From: Ch67 sp041395845
Lineage (GTDB): Bacteria > Pseudomonadota > Gammaproteobacteria > Pseudomonadales > Ketobacteraceae
Length of the DNA stretch: 64,000 bases
Direction: 5' to 3'
Assembly (NCBI GenBank): GCA_041395845.1
Contig: JAWKZS010000007.1
Span: 62,001-126,000 of the forward strand
Below are positions 17,143-25,490 of the stretch, piece after piece. Position 1 is the stretch's first letter. Every line of letters begins with the position of its first letter. Both the position numbers and the translations under genes were made by a program. The notes beneath the pieces are model-generated. The model was not told where the DNA came from and did no database searches. It worked only from the letters and a program-made list of their open reading frames with translations.

Positions 17143-17755
17143 GCTTGATACCTTCCAGGATTTCTGGTGGAAGCGCTCCGTGTTCCAGCCTGCGGCCAAT
17201 CAGCAGCAGACGCCTACGCACATCCTCGCCATTTGCTGTACTCAACAGCTGGTCTTCTATCCACTCAAAATAGGTCTTGCGGTGAATGCGACTGTGGGGC
17301 ACTGCTCCTGGTGTTGCCCAATTTTTCGAGGCTTTTGCATCGTTGCCACGCCGGGGTAACCATGCCCCGTTCTCATGCTCGTCGATTCCGACGCGATGCT
17401 GGGCAAGCGTAATCCGGCTAAGTGCAGCAGCTGCATGATTACCAGCAACAATCGCGTGAGGATCATGACGATCGGTCGGCTTTGGTCGCCCCGCTGCACG
17501 CATATTCGCGCCAAGCCTTGCGCTATCATGCGGCTGCCGCAATAGCTCTTCATAAGACGCCTTTTCAACCCAGCCCTGATATTCCTGAAGCCTCCGGGTA
17601 ATCTCTGCCAACGATCTGATGTGGGCACGCTCCACTGCAATATGCCGCAACTGGCTTTCCGTAGGCCCACTCCCTAACTCCGACATTTTTGTCTGAAAAC
17701 GCACCAGTGCGGCTTCCAGACGGGTTTTGGCGGGAAGATGGGGAATCGCCGTCAT
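17120..17755 (-). CDS. AHH-domain nuclease toxin, stand-alone
   Basis: 211 aa. The start overlaps the membrane-protein stop as ATGA. Residues 1-90 are charged and helical. Residues about 95-172 carry the AHH/HNH-EndoVII-type pattern: PHAIVAGN (99-106), SRITLAQHRVGI, then HENGAWLP (127-134), HSRIH (154-158) and YFEWIEDQL. In the family the first motif is usually HHIVA; here the second His is Ala, while His100, Asn129, His154 and His158 remain as candidate catalytic and metal residues. There is no signal peptide, PAAR, Rhs, VgrG or CDI-type delivery domain, which is unusual for a polymorphic toxin. The Imm11-like gene immediately follows. A nuclease role is inference from family resemblance. 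Confidence 0.7.
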   Translation of the reverse strand: MTAIPHLPAKTRLEAALVRFQTKMSELGSGPTESQLRHIAVERAHIRSLAEITRRLQEYQGWVEKASYEELLRQPHDSARLGANMRAAGRPKPTDRHDPHAIVAGNHAAAALSRITLAQHRVGIDEHENGAWLPRRGNDAKASKNWATPGAVPHSRIHRKTYFEWIEDQLLSTANGEDVRRRLLLIGRRLEHGALPPEILEGIKHDSLQNS

Positions 17756-19677
17756 TCTTCCTTATCCGAGCCAGGGGTGTCGGAACGGTCGTTGCCTTCC
17801 TGCTGGCGCAAAAAGCCGGCAGCGGCGGCCGGATTGTCGAGCCGGCGCGTGCTGTCGTCATCGGGCATCACGGCACGGGTCTGCTGGTTGACCTGGGCAA
17901 TTTTCGAAATCGCATTGAGTTCCTTTTCATTCTGCAGCGAGGCAACGGCTTCGCGCTGGCGCAGGAATTCCTTCACTTCGCCAATCATCGCCTTGAGTTC
18001 GTCATCGTTTTTCTCGAAGCCCCACACCAGGCGCGCATGTTCCAGGTTATCCACGCCGGACATGGCAAAGGTGGACGAGTACAGATTGGCGCAGATCACC
18101 CAGGGGGTCATGCTGGAGCGCACCACCACGTTTTCGGAGCGGGTGCTGTCGTAAATGCTCATGCCGGTGGACACTTTCGATTCGGTGAAAGTGCCCTGCA
18201 CGCGGAAGAACACCATCAGCGACTTGAACTGGATTTCGGCCCAGAAGGTGTGGGCATAGTTTTCCAGCAGGCGACCGAAGATGCTCAACAGCAGAAAGCC
18301 CAGCGCCAGTTTCAGCAGCACCAGTCCGCTGTTCACGAACGGCGCCAGTTCTTCCACTGCGCGGGTATTGGTGATGTTCTTGAAGAAATCCAGCGCCGGG
18401 CCGGACAGGAATTCATTGAGCGGATTGATGGCAAAGAACAGCAGCAGGTAAGCAAAGAACAGCATCACCTGGGCGCCAATGGTGGCGATCATACGCAGCA
18501 GTTTGAAATGCGCGGGATATTCCCAGGGCACGAATTCCGGCTGGGTTTCCTGAATGGTTTCACCGTCGAACTGGCCCTTGTCGCTGGCGCGGCCTTCCTG
18601 CAGCAGGTTGGCGTCGAAATCCCGGTACACGCGGTTGGGCACTTCGCGGTAACGGCGGTTGGCCATCACGCTGCTTTCGATATTGATGAAGATGTCCTGC
18701 GGATGCACCAGCTCCTGCCAGCTTTCACGGAATTCGGATACTTCGGTCACCGGATTGGCCAGCTTCGCCCGCTCCGCTACCAGCAGGAAAATCACTGCGC
18801 AGACCAGCGCCGCCAGCACCAGCAAACCGAGAATGAACCAGCCGGAACTGAAACCGATAAAGTGGGTTTCCATCAGCACCGCCAGCTGGTCGAGCTGCTT
18901 GATTTTGGAAATGTACGGCAGCCAGATCGTCTTGTGGACGAAGACAAAGATCACCGGCGTCAGAATGGCCACCACCAGTGCAATGGTGATGTTCTTGACG
19001 CTCATTTCACCCTTGTAGCGGGAAATATTCACGTCACTCAGGTTTACCGTGGCCTTGCGCCAGGCCAGGATCAGGTACACCAGCAGGGCGAACGACACAC
19101 CGGTCAGCACCATCTCGGCGTTCTTGCCCACCAGGCCGGATTTCACCATGAACCAGCTCAGCACATAGCACAGCAGCGCCACCGCGGTCTTGGCCAGGGC
19201 ACCGGCCAGCTGGTCGGCGATGTTGCGCACCGGGAAGGGCGTGAAGGTCAGCCGCGGAAAGAAGCTGTGCACCATGCGGGAAATCAGCCCCACCGGCTCC
19301 TTGTAGGTGACGTTCTTGCGCCCCATCAGCATTTCTTCCAGCTGCTGGTGGCTGTAGTGGACGTGCTTTTCGGTGTTCTGCTTTTCGGAGCGGGACACGT
19401 TCTTGGCCAGCGAGGTGGGAATGGAGCGGCCCACGTAAAAACGCACGATCTTGAAGATCCCCCGCCCCAGGGCATACAGGCCGTTGCTGAGCAGGATGAA
19501 ACCGATCACCGCCGTGATCCAGCCCAGCTTGAAGCTCTGGTCGATCAGGCTGGACACCGATACCAGCAGGTAAATGGACAACAGGGTCTGCAAGGCGCCG
19601 CGGGTCGCAATCACCACGCCTTCCAGTCTGAAGGGATTCTTGATACCAAGGCCAATGGAGCCGTAATCAAAAGCCAT
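17752..19677 (-). CDS. Polytopic membrane protein of unknown function, coupled to the toxin-immunity pair
   Basis: 641 aa. About eight hydrophobic segments are visible: near residues 27-45, 52-78, 165-186, 190-208, 230-252, 282-304, 400-424 and 455-478. Two soluble stretches follow: about 310-395, with an acidic, Arg-rich segment, and 480-641, ending in a hydrophilic tail with many Gln, Asp and Ser. No transporter, channel, protease or kinase motif is recognised, and there is no signal peptide. Its TGA overlaps the start codon of the AHH nuclease by ATGA, so the two are translated together. It could localise, export or receive the nuclease; I cannot assign a family. Confidence 0.75.
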   Translation of the reverse strand: MAFDYGSIGLGIKNPFRLEGVVIATRGALQTLLSIYLLVSVSSLIDQSFKLGWITAVIGFILLSNGLYALGRGIFKIVRFYVGRSIPTSLAKNVSRSEKQNTEKHVHYSHQQLEEMLMGRKNVTYKEPVGLISRMVHSFFPRLTFTPFPVRNIADQLAGALAKTAVALLCYVLSWFMVKSGLVGKNAEMVLTGVSFALLVYLILAWRKATVNLSDVNISRYKGEMSVKNITIALVVAILTPVIFVFVHKTIWLPYISKIKQLDQLAVLMETHFIGFSSGWFILGLLVLAALVCAVIFLLVAERAKLANPVTEVSEFRESWQELVHPQDIFINIESSVMANRRYREVPNRVYRDFDANLLQEGRASDKGQFDGETIQETQPEFVPWEYPAHFKLLRMIATIGAQVMLFFAYLLLFFAINPLNEFLSGPALDFFKNITNTRAVEELAPFVNSGLVLLKLALGFLLLSIFGRLLENYAHTFWAEIQFKSLMVFFRVQGTFTESKVSTGMSIYDSTRSENVVVRSSMTPWVICANLYSSTFAMSGVDNLEHARLVWGFEKNDDELKAMIGEVKEFLRQREAVASLQNEKELNAISKIAQVNQQTRAVMPDDDSTRRLDNPAAAAGFLRQQEGNDRSDTPGSDKEE

Positions 19678-19777
19678 CTGAAGTTCCTTGTCGCAGGGAG
19701 GCCAAACGGGACAACTATAAACGATCTGGGCTATGATGGGTGTAACTTCACCCGCGATTCACCACAGCCATCCAGCC

Positions 19778-20512
19778 ATGCGCACACCCCGGATTTTTCA
19801 GAACCAGCCCCTGATCGAAGGCAATACCATCGAACTCGACGACAACGGCAGCCGCCATATCGGCAAGGTGCTGCGCATGGGGGCGGGCGATCCGGTGATC
19901 CTGTTCAACGGTACCGGCGGTGAATACCACGGCAGCATCACGGCGGTAGACAAAAAGGCGGTACAGGTGTCGCTGGATTTCTTCAATGATACCGATCGTG
20001 CGTCGCCGGTGCACATCCATCTGGGCCAGGTGATGGGCAAGGGCGACCATATGGACTACGCCCTGCAGAAGGCGGTGGAACTGGGGGTCAGCGAGATCAC
20101 GCCCCTGACCAGCCATCACTGCGAGGTGTCCCTGAAAGGTGAGCGTCTGGACAAGAAGCTGCAGCAGTGGCGCCACCTGCTGATCAGCGCCTGCGAACAA
20201 AGCGGCCTGAACATCGTTCCGGTGCTGAATCCCCCCCAGTCGATCCATCAGTGGTGCGAGTCGGTACAGGCGGAGCGCAAGTGGATTCTGCATACCGAGG
20301 AACTGCCCACCAACCCGTTCGCCGAGGCAGCCCCGGCATCCCTGTGCTTTGCGGTAGGGCCGGAGGGTGGCTTCAACGATGAGGAAGTGGCGCTGGCCAA
20401 GGAGAAGGGCTTTACGGTGGTGACGCTGGGGCCGCGGGTCTGGCGTACCGAAACCGCTCCCGTGGTGATGCTGAGCCTGATTCAGCTGGCGTGGGGGGAT
20501 TTCGCGCTTTAA
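19778..20512 (+). CDS. rsmE: 16S rRNA (uracil(1498)-N(3))-methyltransferase
   Basis: 244 aa from the ATG at 19778 (MRTPRIFQNQPL); the frame is open to 19733 but those residues are not conserved. A SPOUT-class methyltransferase that methylates U1498 of 16S rRNA. Seen: the PUA-like N-terminal part with HIGKVLRMGAGDPVILFNG, then the SAM-binding trefoil knot with FAVGPEGGFNDEE and LGPRVWRTETAPVVML. Its last four bases overlap the convergent diguanylate cyclase gene. Close to bioA, as in Pseudomonas. Confidence 0.95.
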   Translation: MRTPRIFQNQPLIEGNTIELDDNGSRHIGKVLRMGAGDPVILFNGTGGEYHGSITAVDKKAVQVSLDFFNDTDRASPVHIHLGQVMGKGDHMDYALQKAVELGVSEITPLTSHHCEVSLKGERLDKKLQQWRHLLISACEQSGLNIVPVLNPPQSIHQWCESVQAERKWILHTEELPTNPFAEAAPASLCFAVGPEGGFNDEEVALAKEKGFTVVTLGPRVWRTETAPVVMLSLIQLAWGDFAL

Positions 20513-22185
20513 CCGGCCACGTTGCTCGCAGGATCCGGCCGGGCGACTTCGATCCGGTTGCGTCCGCCGGCTTTGGCCCGATACAGCGCCTGATCCGCCC
20601 TTTCGAGCAGGTCCGAGGCATCCAGGGTGGAAAAATCCGCCGTACAGGCCATCCCCACCGACAGGGTGCAGGAAAACTGTCCACCGTCCCAGGAATAACT
20701 CAACGCCGCAAAATGGATGCGCAGGGCTTCCATGATCCCGACTGCGTTGTCCAGCGGGCAATCCGGCAACACGATCAGGAATTCCTCACCGCCGTAGCGC
20801 CCGATAATATCGGACTGCCGCAGGCGCTGTCGTAGCAGCACCCCCACGGCCGCAATGACCCGATCCCCCACCGGATGACCATAGGTGTCGTTGACCCGCT
20901 TGAAGTGGTCGATATCCAGCATTACCACCGTGGTCGGATTGCGCGTACCCCGGACCCGGGCGATCTGTTCCATGTACGCACTCTTGACGGCAGCATGCCG
21001 CAACAGACCGGTCAGGCTGTCGCGCTGAATCCAGTCATTCAGCTGACGGGATCGAGCCACCCTGGCACGGACGCTGACAACCAGCTGCACGTCAGCCACC
21101 GGCTTGAGCAGAAAATCATCGGCGCCACCCCGTATCGCCCGGATTTGCCGCACCGGGTCGGTCTCGGCGGACAGATAGACGATGGGCAGATTGGCATACT
21201 GATCATACTGGCGGATGACGCCGGCCAGTTCGGTACCCGAATACGCGGGCATATGCAGATCCATCAGTACCAGCTCCGGCCGGAAGCTGGCAAGCACCTG
21301 CAGGATATCCGTCGGTTGTGACAGCACCTCGGCCACCATGCCGGCCGCCATCAGCGTCAGCTGGATGTGCGCCGCCAGATCGGCGTCGTCATCGACAATC
21401 AGTACCCGTTCGGCCGGTGCGGTCGCACGCTCAAGCAGTTGGGCAATCCGCGAGATCAGCCCCAACGTATCGAGCGGCCTGACAAAATAACCACTTACCC
21501 CCAGCCGGGCCGCCTGCGCCCGCGCAGTAAAGTCATCGTGACTGGCCAGCATCAGCAGCAACAGGCAATGGTTATCCACCAGGGATTCCACCGCCTTCAG
21601 CTGATCTGCCAGCAGGGCCTGATCCAGTATCAGCAGGTCCGGCCGGGTGTTACCAAGCTCGGCAGCCAACTGACTGATATCCTTGAGGGAATGGAGTTCG
21701 TAGTTGAAGGATTCGAGCTGGTTCGCCAGCTGCTCGGCCTGCTGGTGATCAGCGGTCATCAGCCAGACCAGGGACTTTCTGCGCGGAACAGGCGACGGAA
21801 TGGCGGGTTCAACTGCAGCGACAGGCAAGGCAGACTGCAACTCAGGCACGGTTTCTGCCGACAGGTCAAACACTCCTTGTTTGAGGGCAGCGCACGCGTC
21901 CGCGTCAAAGCCGGATACATCGGCATTGTCCAGCCACTGCTTGATTTTCTGTTCCACCTGACGGCTGGCCTGGGTCAGATCCCCACAACCAAAACTGCCG
22001 GCGGTACCGGTCACCTTGTGCAGACGCTGGTGCAGTTCAACCAGAATGGGGCGATCCCGCGCTTCCCCATGGAGGCGTGTTGCCAGCTCACGCAGATACT
22101 GCAATTCGCCCGGCAGACGGGCCAGATAATCCGCGCGCAGCTGGGCGATTTTTTCCTGCAGGGTCAGCTTGCGCGGTTCTTCCAT
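20509..22185 (-). CDS. Hpt-REC-REC-GGDEF diguanylate cyclase
   Basis: 558 aa from the ATG at 22185; an in-frame TTG six bases earlier is less likely. Domains in order: Hpt (about 15-110) with phosphoacceptor His56 in LHKVTGTAG; a first receiver (about 150-270) that keeps DLLILD but has Arg where the invariant Lys should be (FVRPL), so it is degenerate; a second canonical receiver (LIVDDD, LMDLHMP, LLKP); and a C-terminal GGDEF domain (DSLTGLL, active site GGEEF near 463) with an intact inhibitory site RQSD. It makes c-di-GMP under phosphorelay control. It follows the single-receiver gene after 2 bp and lies downstream of two histidine kinases. Confidence 0.93.
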   Translation of the reverse strand: MEEPRKLTLQEKIAQLRADYLARLPGELQYLRELATRLHGEARDRPILVELHQRLHKVTGTAGSFGCGDLTQASRQVEQKIKQWLDNADVSGFDADACAALKQGVFDLSAETVPELQSALPVAAVEPAIPSPVPRRKSLVWLMTADHQQAEQLANQLESFNYELHSLKDISQLAAELGNTRPDLLILDQALLADQLKAVESLVDNHCLLLLMLASHDDFTARAQAARLGVSGYFVRPLDTLGLISRIAQLLERATAPAERVLIVDDDADLAAHIQLTLMAAGMVAEVLSQPTDILQVLASFRPELVLMDLHMPAYSGTELAGVIRQYDQYANLPIVYLSAETDPVRQIRAIRGGADDFLLKPVADVQLVVSVRARVARSRQLNDWIQRDSLTGLLRHAAVKSAYMEQIARVRGTRNPTTVVMLDIDHFKRVNDTYGHPVGDRVIAAVGVLLRQRLRQSDIIGRYGGEEFLIVLPDCPLDNAVGIMEALRIHFAALSYSWDGGQFSCTLSVGMACTADFSTLDASDLLERADQALYRAKAGGRNRIEVARPDPASNVAG

Positions 22186-22187
22186 GC

Positions 22188-22565
22188 TCAACCGTCCTGC
22201 CAGAGCGCTCTGACCTGATCGGACAGGGTCATCGGATCAAACGGCTTGGCAATGACACCGACCGCGCCCAGGGCGATCAGCTGCTCGACTTCGTGGGGCT
22301 GCACCTTGGCGGTCATGAACGCCACCGGCGTTGCCTTCAGGCTATCGATACCACGCAAGGCGGCCAGCGTGCTGGGGCCATCCATCCCCGGCATCATGAC
22401 ATCCAGCAGGATCATGTCCGGCGCAAAGCCGGCCGCTTCCCGGAGCGCTTCGTCCCCGGAACTGCATATCTTCACGGTAAATCCGCCCACCATTTCCAGG
22501 GCAAGCCTGGCGACGGCCTGAATATCAGGCTCATCTTCTACATACAGAATACGTTGCAAACCCAT
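22188..22565 (-). CDS. Single-domain response regulator (CheY-like)
   Basis: 125 aa from the ATG at 22565; a TTG two codons earlier is possible. It is a lone receiver: acidic pair in YVEDEP, phosphoacceptor Asp in LLDVMMPGMDG, Thr in FMTAK and Lys in AKPFD. With no output domain it probably passes phosphate from one of the upstream kinases to the Hpt domain of the cyclase encoded next, whose ATG begins 2 bp after this stop. A kinase-sink role is the alternative. Confidence 0.93.
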   Translation of the reverse strand: MGLQRILYVEDEPDIQAVARLALEMVGGFTVKICSSGDEALREAAGFAPDMILLDVMMPGMDGPSTLAALRGIDSLKATPVAFMTAKVQPHEVEQLIALGAVGVIAKPFDPMTLSDQVRALWQDG

Positions 22566-22652
22566 GTCCAAAGACCATTCTCGGGAACCCTGTTTTCAGT
22601 CTAGTTGAAATCCCGCGCGGCGCCGGACCTGTCAAAGTTCTGGTACCGCCGG

Positions 22653-25487
22653 CTAGAACAGGCAGTACGGACCCGCCACTGCATTGCTGCCATCAGGTGC
22701 CAGTGGCAATTCGATCCAGAAGCTGGCGCCCTGCCCTTCCACCGACTCGAATCCTATCCGGCCGCCCATCCGTTCCACCAGGTCGCGACTGATGGCCAGG
22801 CCCAGTCCGGTACCCCCTTTCTGCCGGGTATCAGAGCTGTCCGCCTGGGAGAATTTCTGGAAAATGCGGGTGCGGAATTCAGCCGGTATTCCCGGCCCCT
22901 GATCCTTCACGGTAAGGCGCACCCGATCCGTCGCACGGGTGACACTGACCTGAACCGTGGCGTTGGCGGGCGAGAACTTGATGGCATTGGAAATCAGGTT
23001 CGCCAGCACCTGCTGCAGGCGCTGGGCATCGGTCCATACCGGCACCCGGGACACCTGAACCTCCATATCCAACGCGAGCATTACCCCCCGGTTGGCGCCA
23101 AAGGTCTTGTTGACCTCGACGGCCTGTGTCAGCAGGGCTTGCAGTCCATGCGGGCGCATGTCGAGCTGCAGTTTGCCAGCGGCAATCTTCTCGATATCCA
23201 GCAGGTCGTTGATCAACTGGGACAACCGCACGCTGTTCTTCTGCGCGATCGACACCATGTACTCGCCCTGTTCCGACAGGTTGCCCAGCATGCCGTTGGC
23301 GAGCAGACCCAATGCACCGGATATGGCCGTCAGGGGTGTGCGCAGTTCATGGCTCACGGTTGAAATGAACTCGCTCTTGAGGCGCTCAATCCGTTTGCGT
23401 TCACGGATGTCGCGCAACAGGCCGATGAACAGCGGCACACCCTTGTCAAACGTTTGCGATACGGACAGATCCACCGGGATGAGGGTGCCGTCCTTGTGCA
23501 GCGCCTCGACTTCGCGTCCTGTGCCGATGATTCGCGCAACACCGGTGGCCAGATAACTGGCGAGGTACTGATCGTGCTGTTCCGCATGGGGACCTGACAT
23601 CAGCACGTTGACATTGCGGCCGATGACTTCCGCAGCGGTATAACCCAGAATGCGCTCGGCCGCACCATTGAATGACAGTACGATGCCATGACGGTCAATG
23701 GTGATAAGGCCGTCGACCATGTTGTCGATGATCGCCGCTGTCTTGTGCACCTGATCCTGCAGTGCCTGTTCGGCCTCCTTGCGCTCGCGGATATCCACGC
23801 CAATGCCGAGATAACCGGTAATGACCTTGTCGCGGTTGCGAATGGCGGTGACTGTCAGCTGTACGGGGATGGTTTGACCTGACTTGGCAATATAGGTCCA
23901 CTCCCGGGTTTCAGACCCGTCACGCTCTGGTTTGGCGACAAAAACCCTGAATCCGGTTACCGGTTCACCGAGTTCCTGGCTCAATTCCTGACTTAGCGCG
24001 ACCACATCATCGCCGACATGGAGCAATGCCGGTGATTGCCTGCCAACGAGTTCATCAGCACTGTATCCCAGCATGCGCTCAGCGCCACGGTTGAACACGG
24101 TTATCAGGCCATCACAATCGGTGGCAATAACGGAGAAATCGGCCGCCGCATCCAGTAGCGTTGTCAGCTGATCGGTCTTGCTCGCCAGTTCGTGGGTGCG
24201 CAGTCCCACCTGGGTTTCCAGCTCGTCCCGCGCCTGCTTCAGTGCCGCGAAGCTTTCCATCAGGCTCTGGCTCATCCGGTTCAGTGTATTGGCCAGCGAC
24301 AGATACTCATAAACGGAACTGTCCGGCATGGTGGGACGTTCGCCCCTGACAATACGTTCGTTCAGATCGCGGCTGGCCAGCTCCAAACGTTGCAGGGGAA
24401 GCGTCAACAGGCGACTGACCCAGAAGCTGAACACCATCGCGGCCAGCATGATCGCAGTGAGTAACTGCATGGATACCATGCGCTTATGCTCAAGGCTCTG
24501 TACCAGCGGCAACGCCGGGTATTCAACCAGCACCGACGCCACCGCGCCCGCCTGGGTAACCGGCGCCCGCATCAGATACCTGCCCTGCTTCCAGCGCTGC
24601 ATCGCCGAACTGCTGCCTTCAGGCAACCATACGGCAAGCGTCTCCGATACCGGGGTCAGTGTGCCCCCGTGCAAGGTTTCAATCTCACCAATGCTGGCGA
24701 CGACAGATTGCCGATCATCCAGCAGCGCGAGCCCCAGCAGTGGCAGGGTTTGCACCTCAAGCAAATGATAATCCAGGCGATGACGACCCTGGTCGCCTTT
24801 GCCACTGATACGCCCTGTCAGCTCCTTGGTCTTTTCCTGCAGGCGTTCGAACATGAAGGATTCTTCATCGAGTCGCTGCAAGCGGCTTTCGTACCAGACC
24901 GGTATGCCGGCTGCCAGTACCACCATCAGCATGGAGGCATGGAAAACCAGGTGAAAAACCGGAATGCGATTGAGCCCCAGCCAACCGGATACGCGCGGCA
25001 GCGCAGCCATCACCAGCAGCGCCAGGCCAGCGAGCAGCGCATTGGTCACGCCGTTGAGTGGCTGCTTGATGGCGACGAGATAGGCGGATTCCGGCGCCAT
25101 ATCCAGAAAGCCCCGATAAAAAATCAGTACCAGCGGAATTCCCACGCACACCCAGTACAGCAGATCCAGCAGCACCAGATTGTGCCATCCGCGCCGGTAC
25201 AGCACACCGACACAAGCCGCCTCTGCAACAAAGATGAGTAACGCGTAAGGATGCCCCCACAGGACTACCGTATATGCCCCACCGACAAGGGCCACCAGCA
25301 GTGCCGGAAACACACCAACCAGCGCGATGGCCAGCATGACTGCAACCGAACCAAAAATGAGATCAACGCCGAAGAACAGCGGCAAATGCAGATAATTCCC
25401 CGCCAGCGCCAGCAGAGCCAACACCAGGGTGATGACACTGCGCCAGAGCAGGGACATCGTCGCGGTCTTTTCACCGTTATTCTTCAT
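22653..25487 (-). CDS. Membrane-bound PAS sensor histidine kinase
   Basis: 944 aa. N-terminal block of about seven closely packed hydrophobic segments (residues 12-200), then an extracytoplasmic stretch and another TM near 340-362 followed by a HAMP-like region. Next come two PAS domains (about 450-570 and 580-700, with FNRGAERMLGY and FNGAAERILGY), a HisKA domain with phosphoacceptor in STVSHELRTPLTAISG (about residue 711), and a HATPase (N box NLISNAIKFSP, GTGLGLAISRDL). No receiver is attached, so it must pass phosphate to a separate protein such as the lone receiver downstream. It begins 3 bp after the previous kinase gene. Confidence 0.92.
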   Translation of the reverse strand: MKNNGEKTATMSLLWRSVITLVLALLALAGNYLHLPLFFGVDLIFGSVAVMLAIALVGVFPALLVALVGGAYTVVLWGHPYALLIFVAEAACVGVLYRRGWHNLVLLDLLYWVCVGIPLVLIFYRGFLDMAPESAYLVAIKQPLNGVTNALLAGLALLVMAALPRVSGWLGLNRIPVFHLVFHASMLMVVLAAGIPVWYESRLQRLDEESFMFERLQEKTKELTGRISGKGDQGRHRLDYHLLEVQTLPLLGLALLDDRQSVVASIGEIETLHGGTLTPVSETLAVWLPEGSSSAMQRWKQGRYLMRAPVTQAGAVASVLVEYPALPLVQSLEHKRMVSMQLLTAIMLAAMVFSFWVSRLLTLPLQRLELASRDLNERIVRGERPTMPDSSVYEYLSLANTLNRMSQSLMESFAALKQARDELETQVGLRTHELASKTDQLTTLLDAAADFSVIATDCDGLITVFNRGAERMLGYSADELVGRQSPALLHVGDDVVALSQELSQELGEPVTGFRVFVAKPERDGSETREWTYIAKSGQTIPVQLTVTAIRNRDKVITGYLGIGVDIRERKEAEQALQDQVHKTAAIIDNMVDGLITIDRHGIVLSFNGAAERILGYTAAEVIGRNVNVLMSGPHAEQHDQYLASYLATGVARIIGTGREVEALHKDGTLIPVDLSVSQTFDKGVPLFIGLLRDIRERKRIERLKSEFISTVSHELRTPLTAISGALGLLANGMLGNLSEQGEYMVSIAQKNSVRLSQLINDLLDIEKIAAGKLQLDMRPHGLQALLTQAVEVNKTFGANRGVMLALDMEVQVSRVPVWTDAQRLQQVLANLISNAIKFSPANATVQVSVTRATDRVRLTVKDQGPGIPAEFRTRIFQKFSQADSSDTRQKGGTGLGLAISRDLVERMGGRIGFESVEGQGASFWIELPLAPDGSNAVAGPYCLF

Positions 25488-25490
25488 ATT

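Noticed and set aside
20509..20512. Damaged rsmE or cyclase end because of overlap
   Set aside because: The 4-nt overlap is a normal convergent arrangement; both proteins have intact C-termini.
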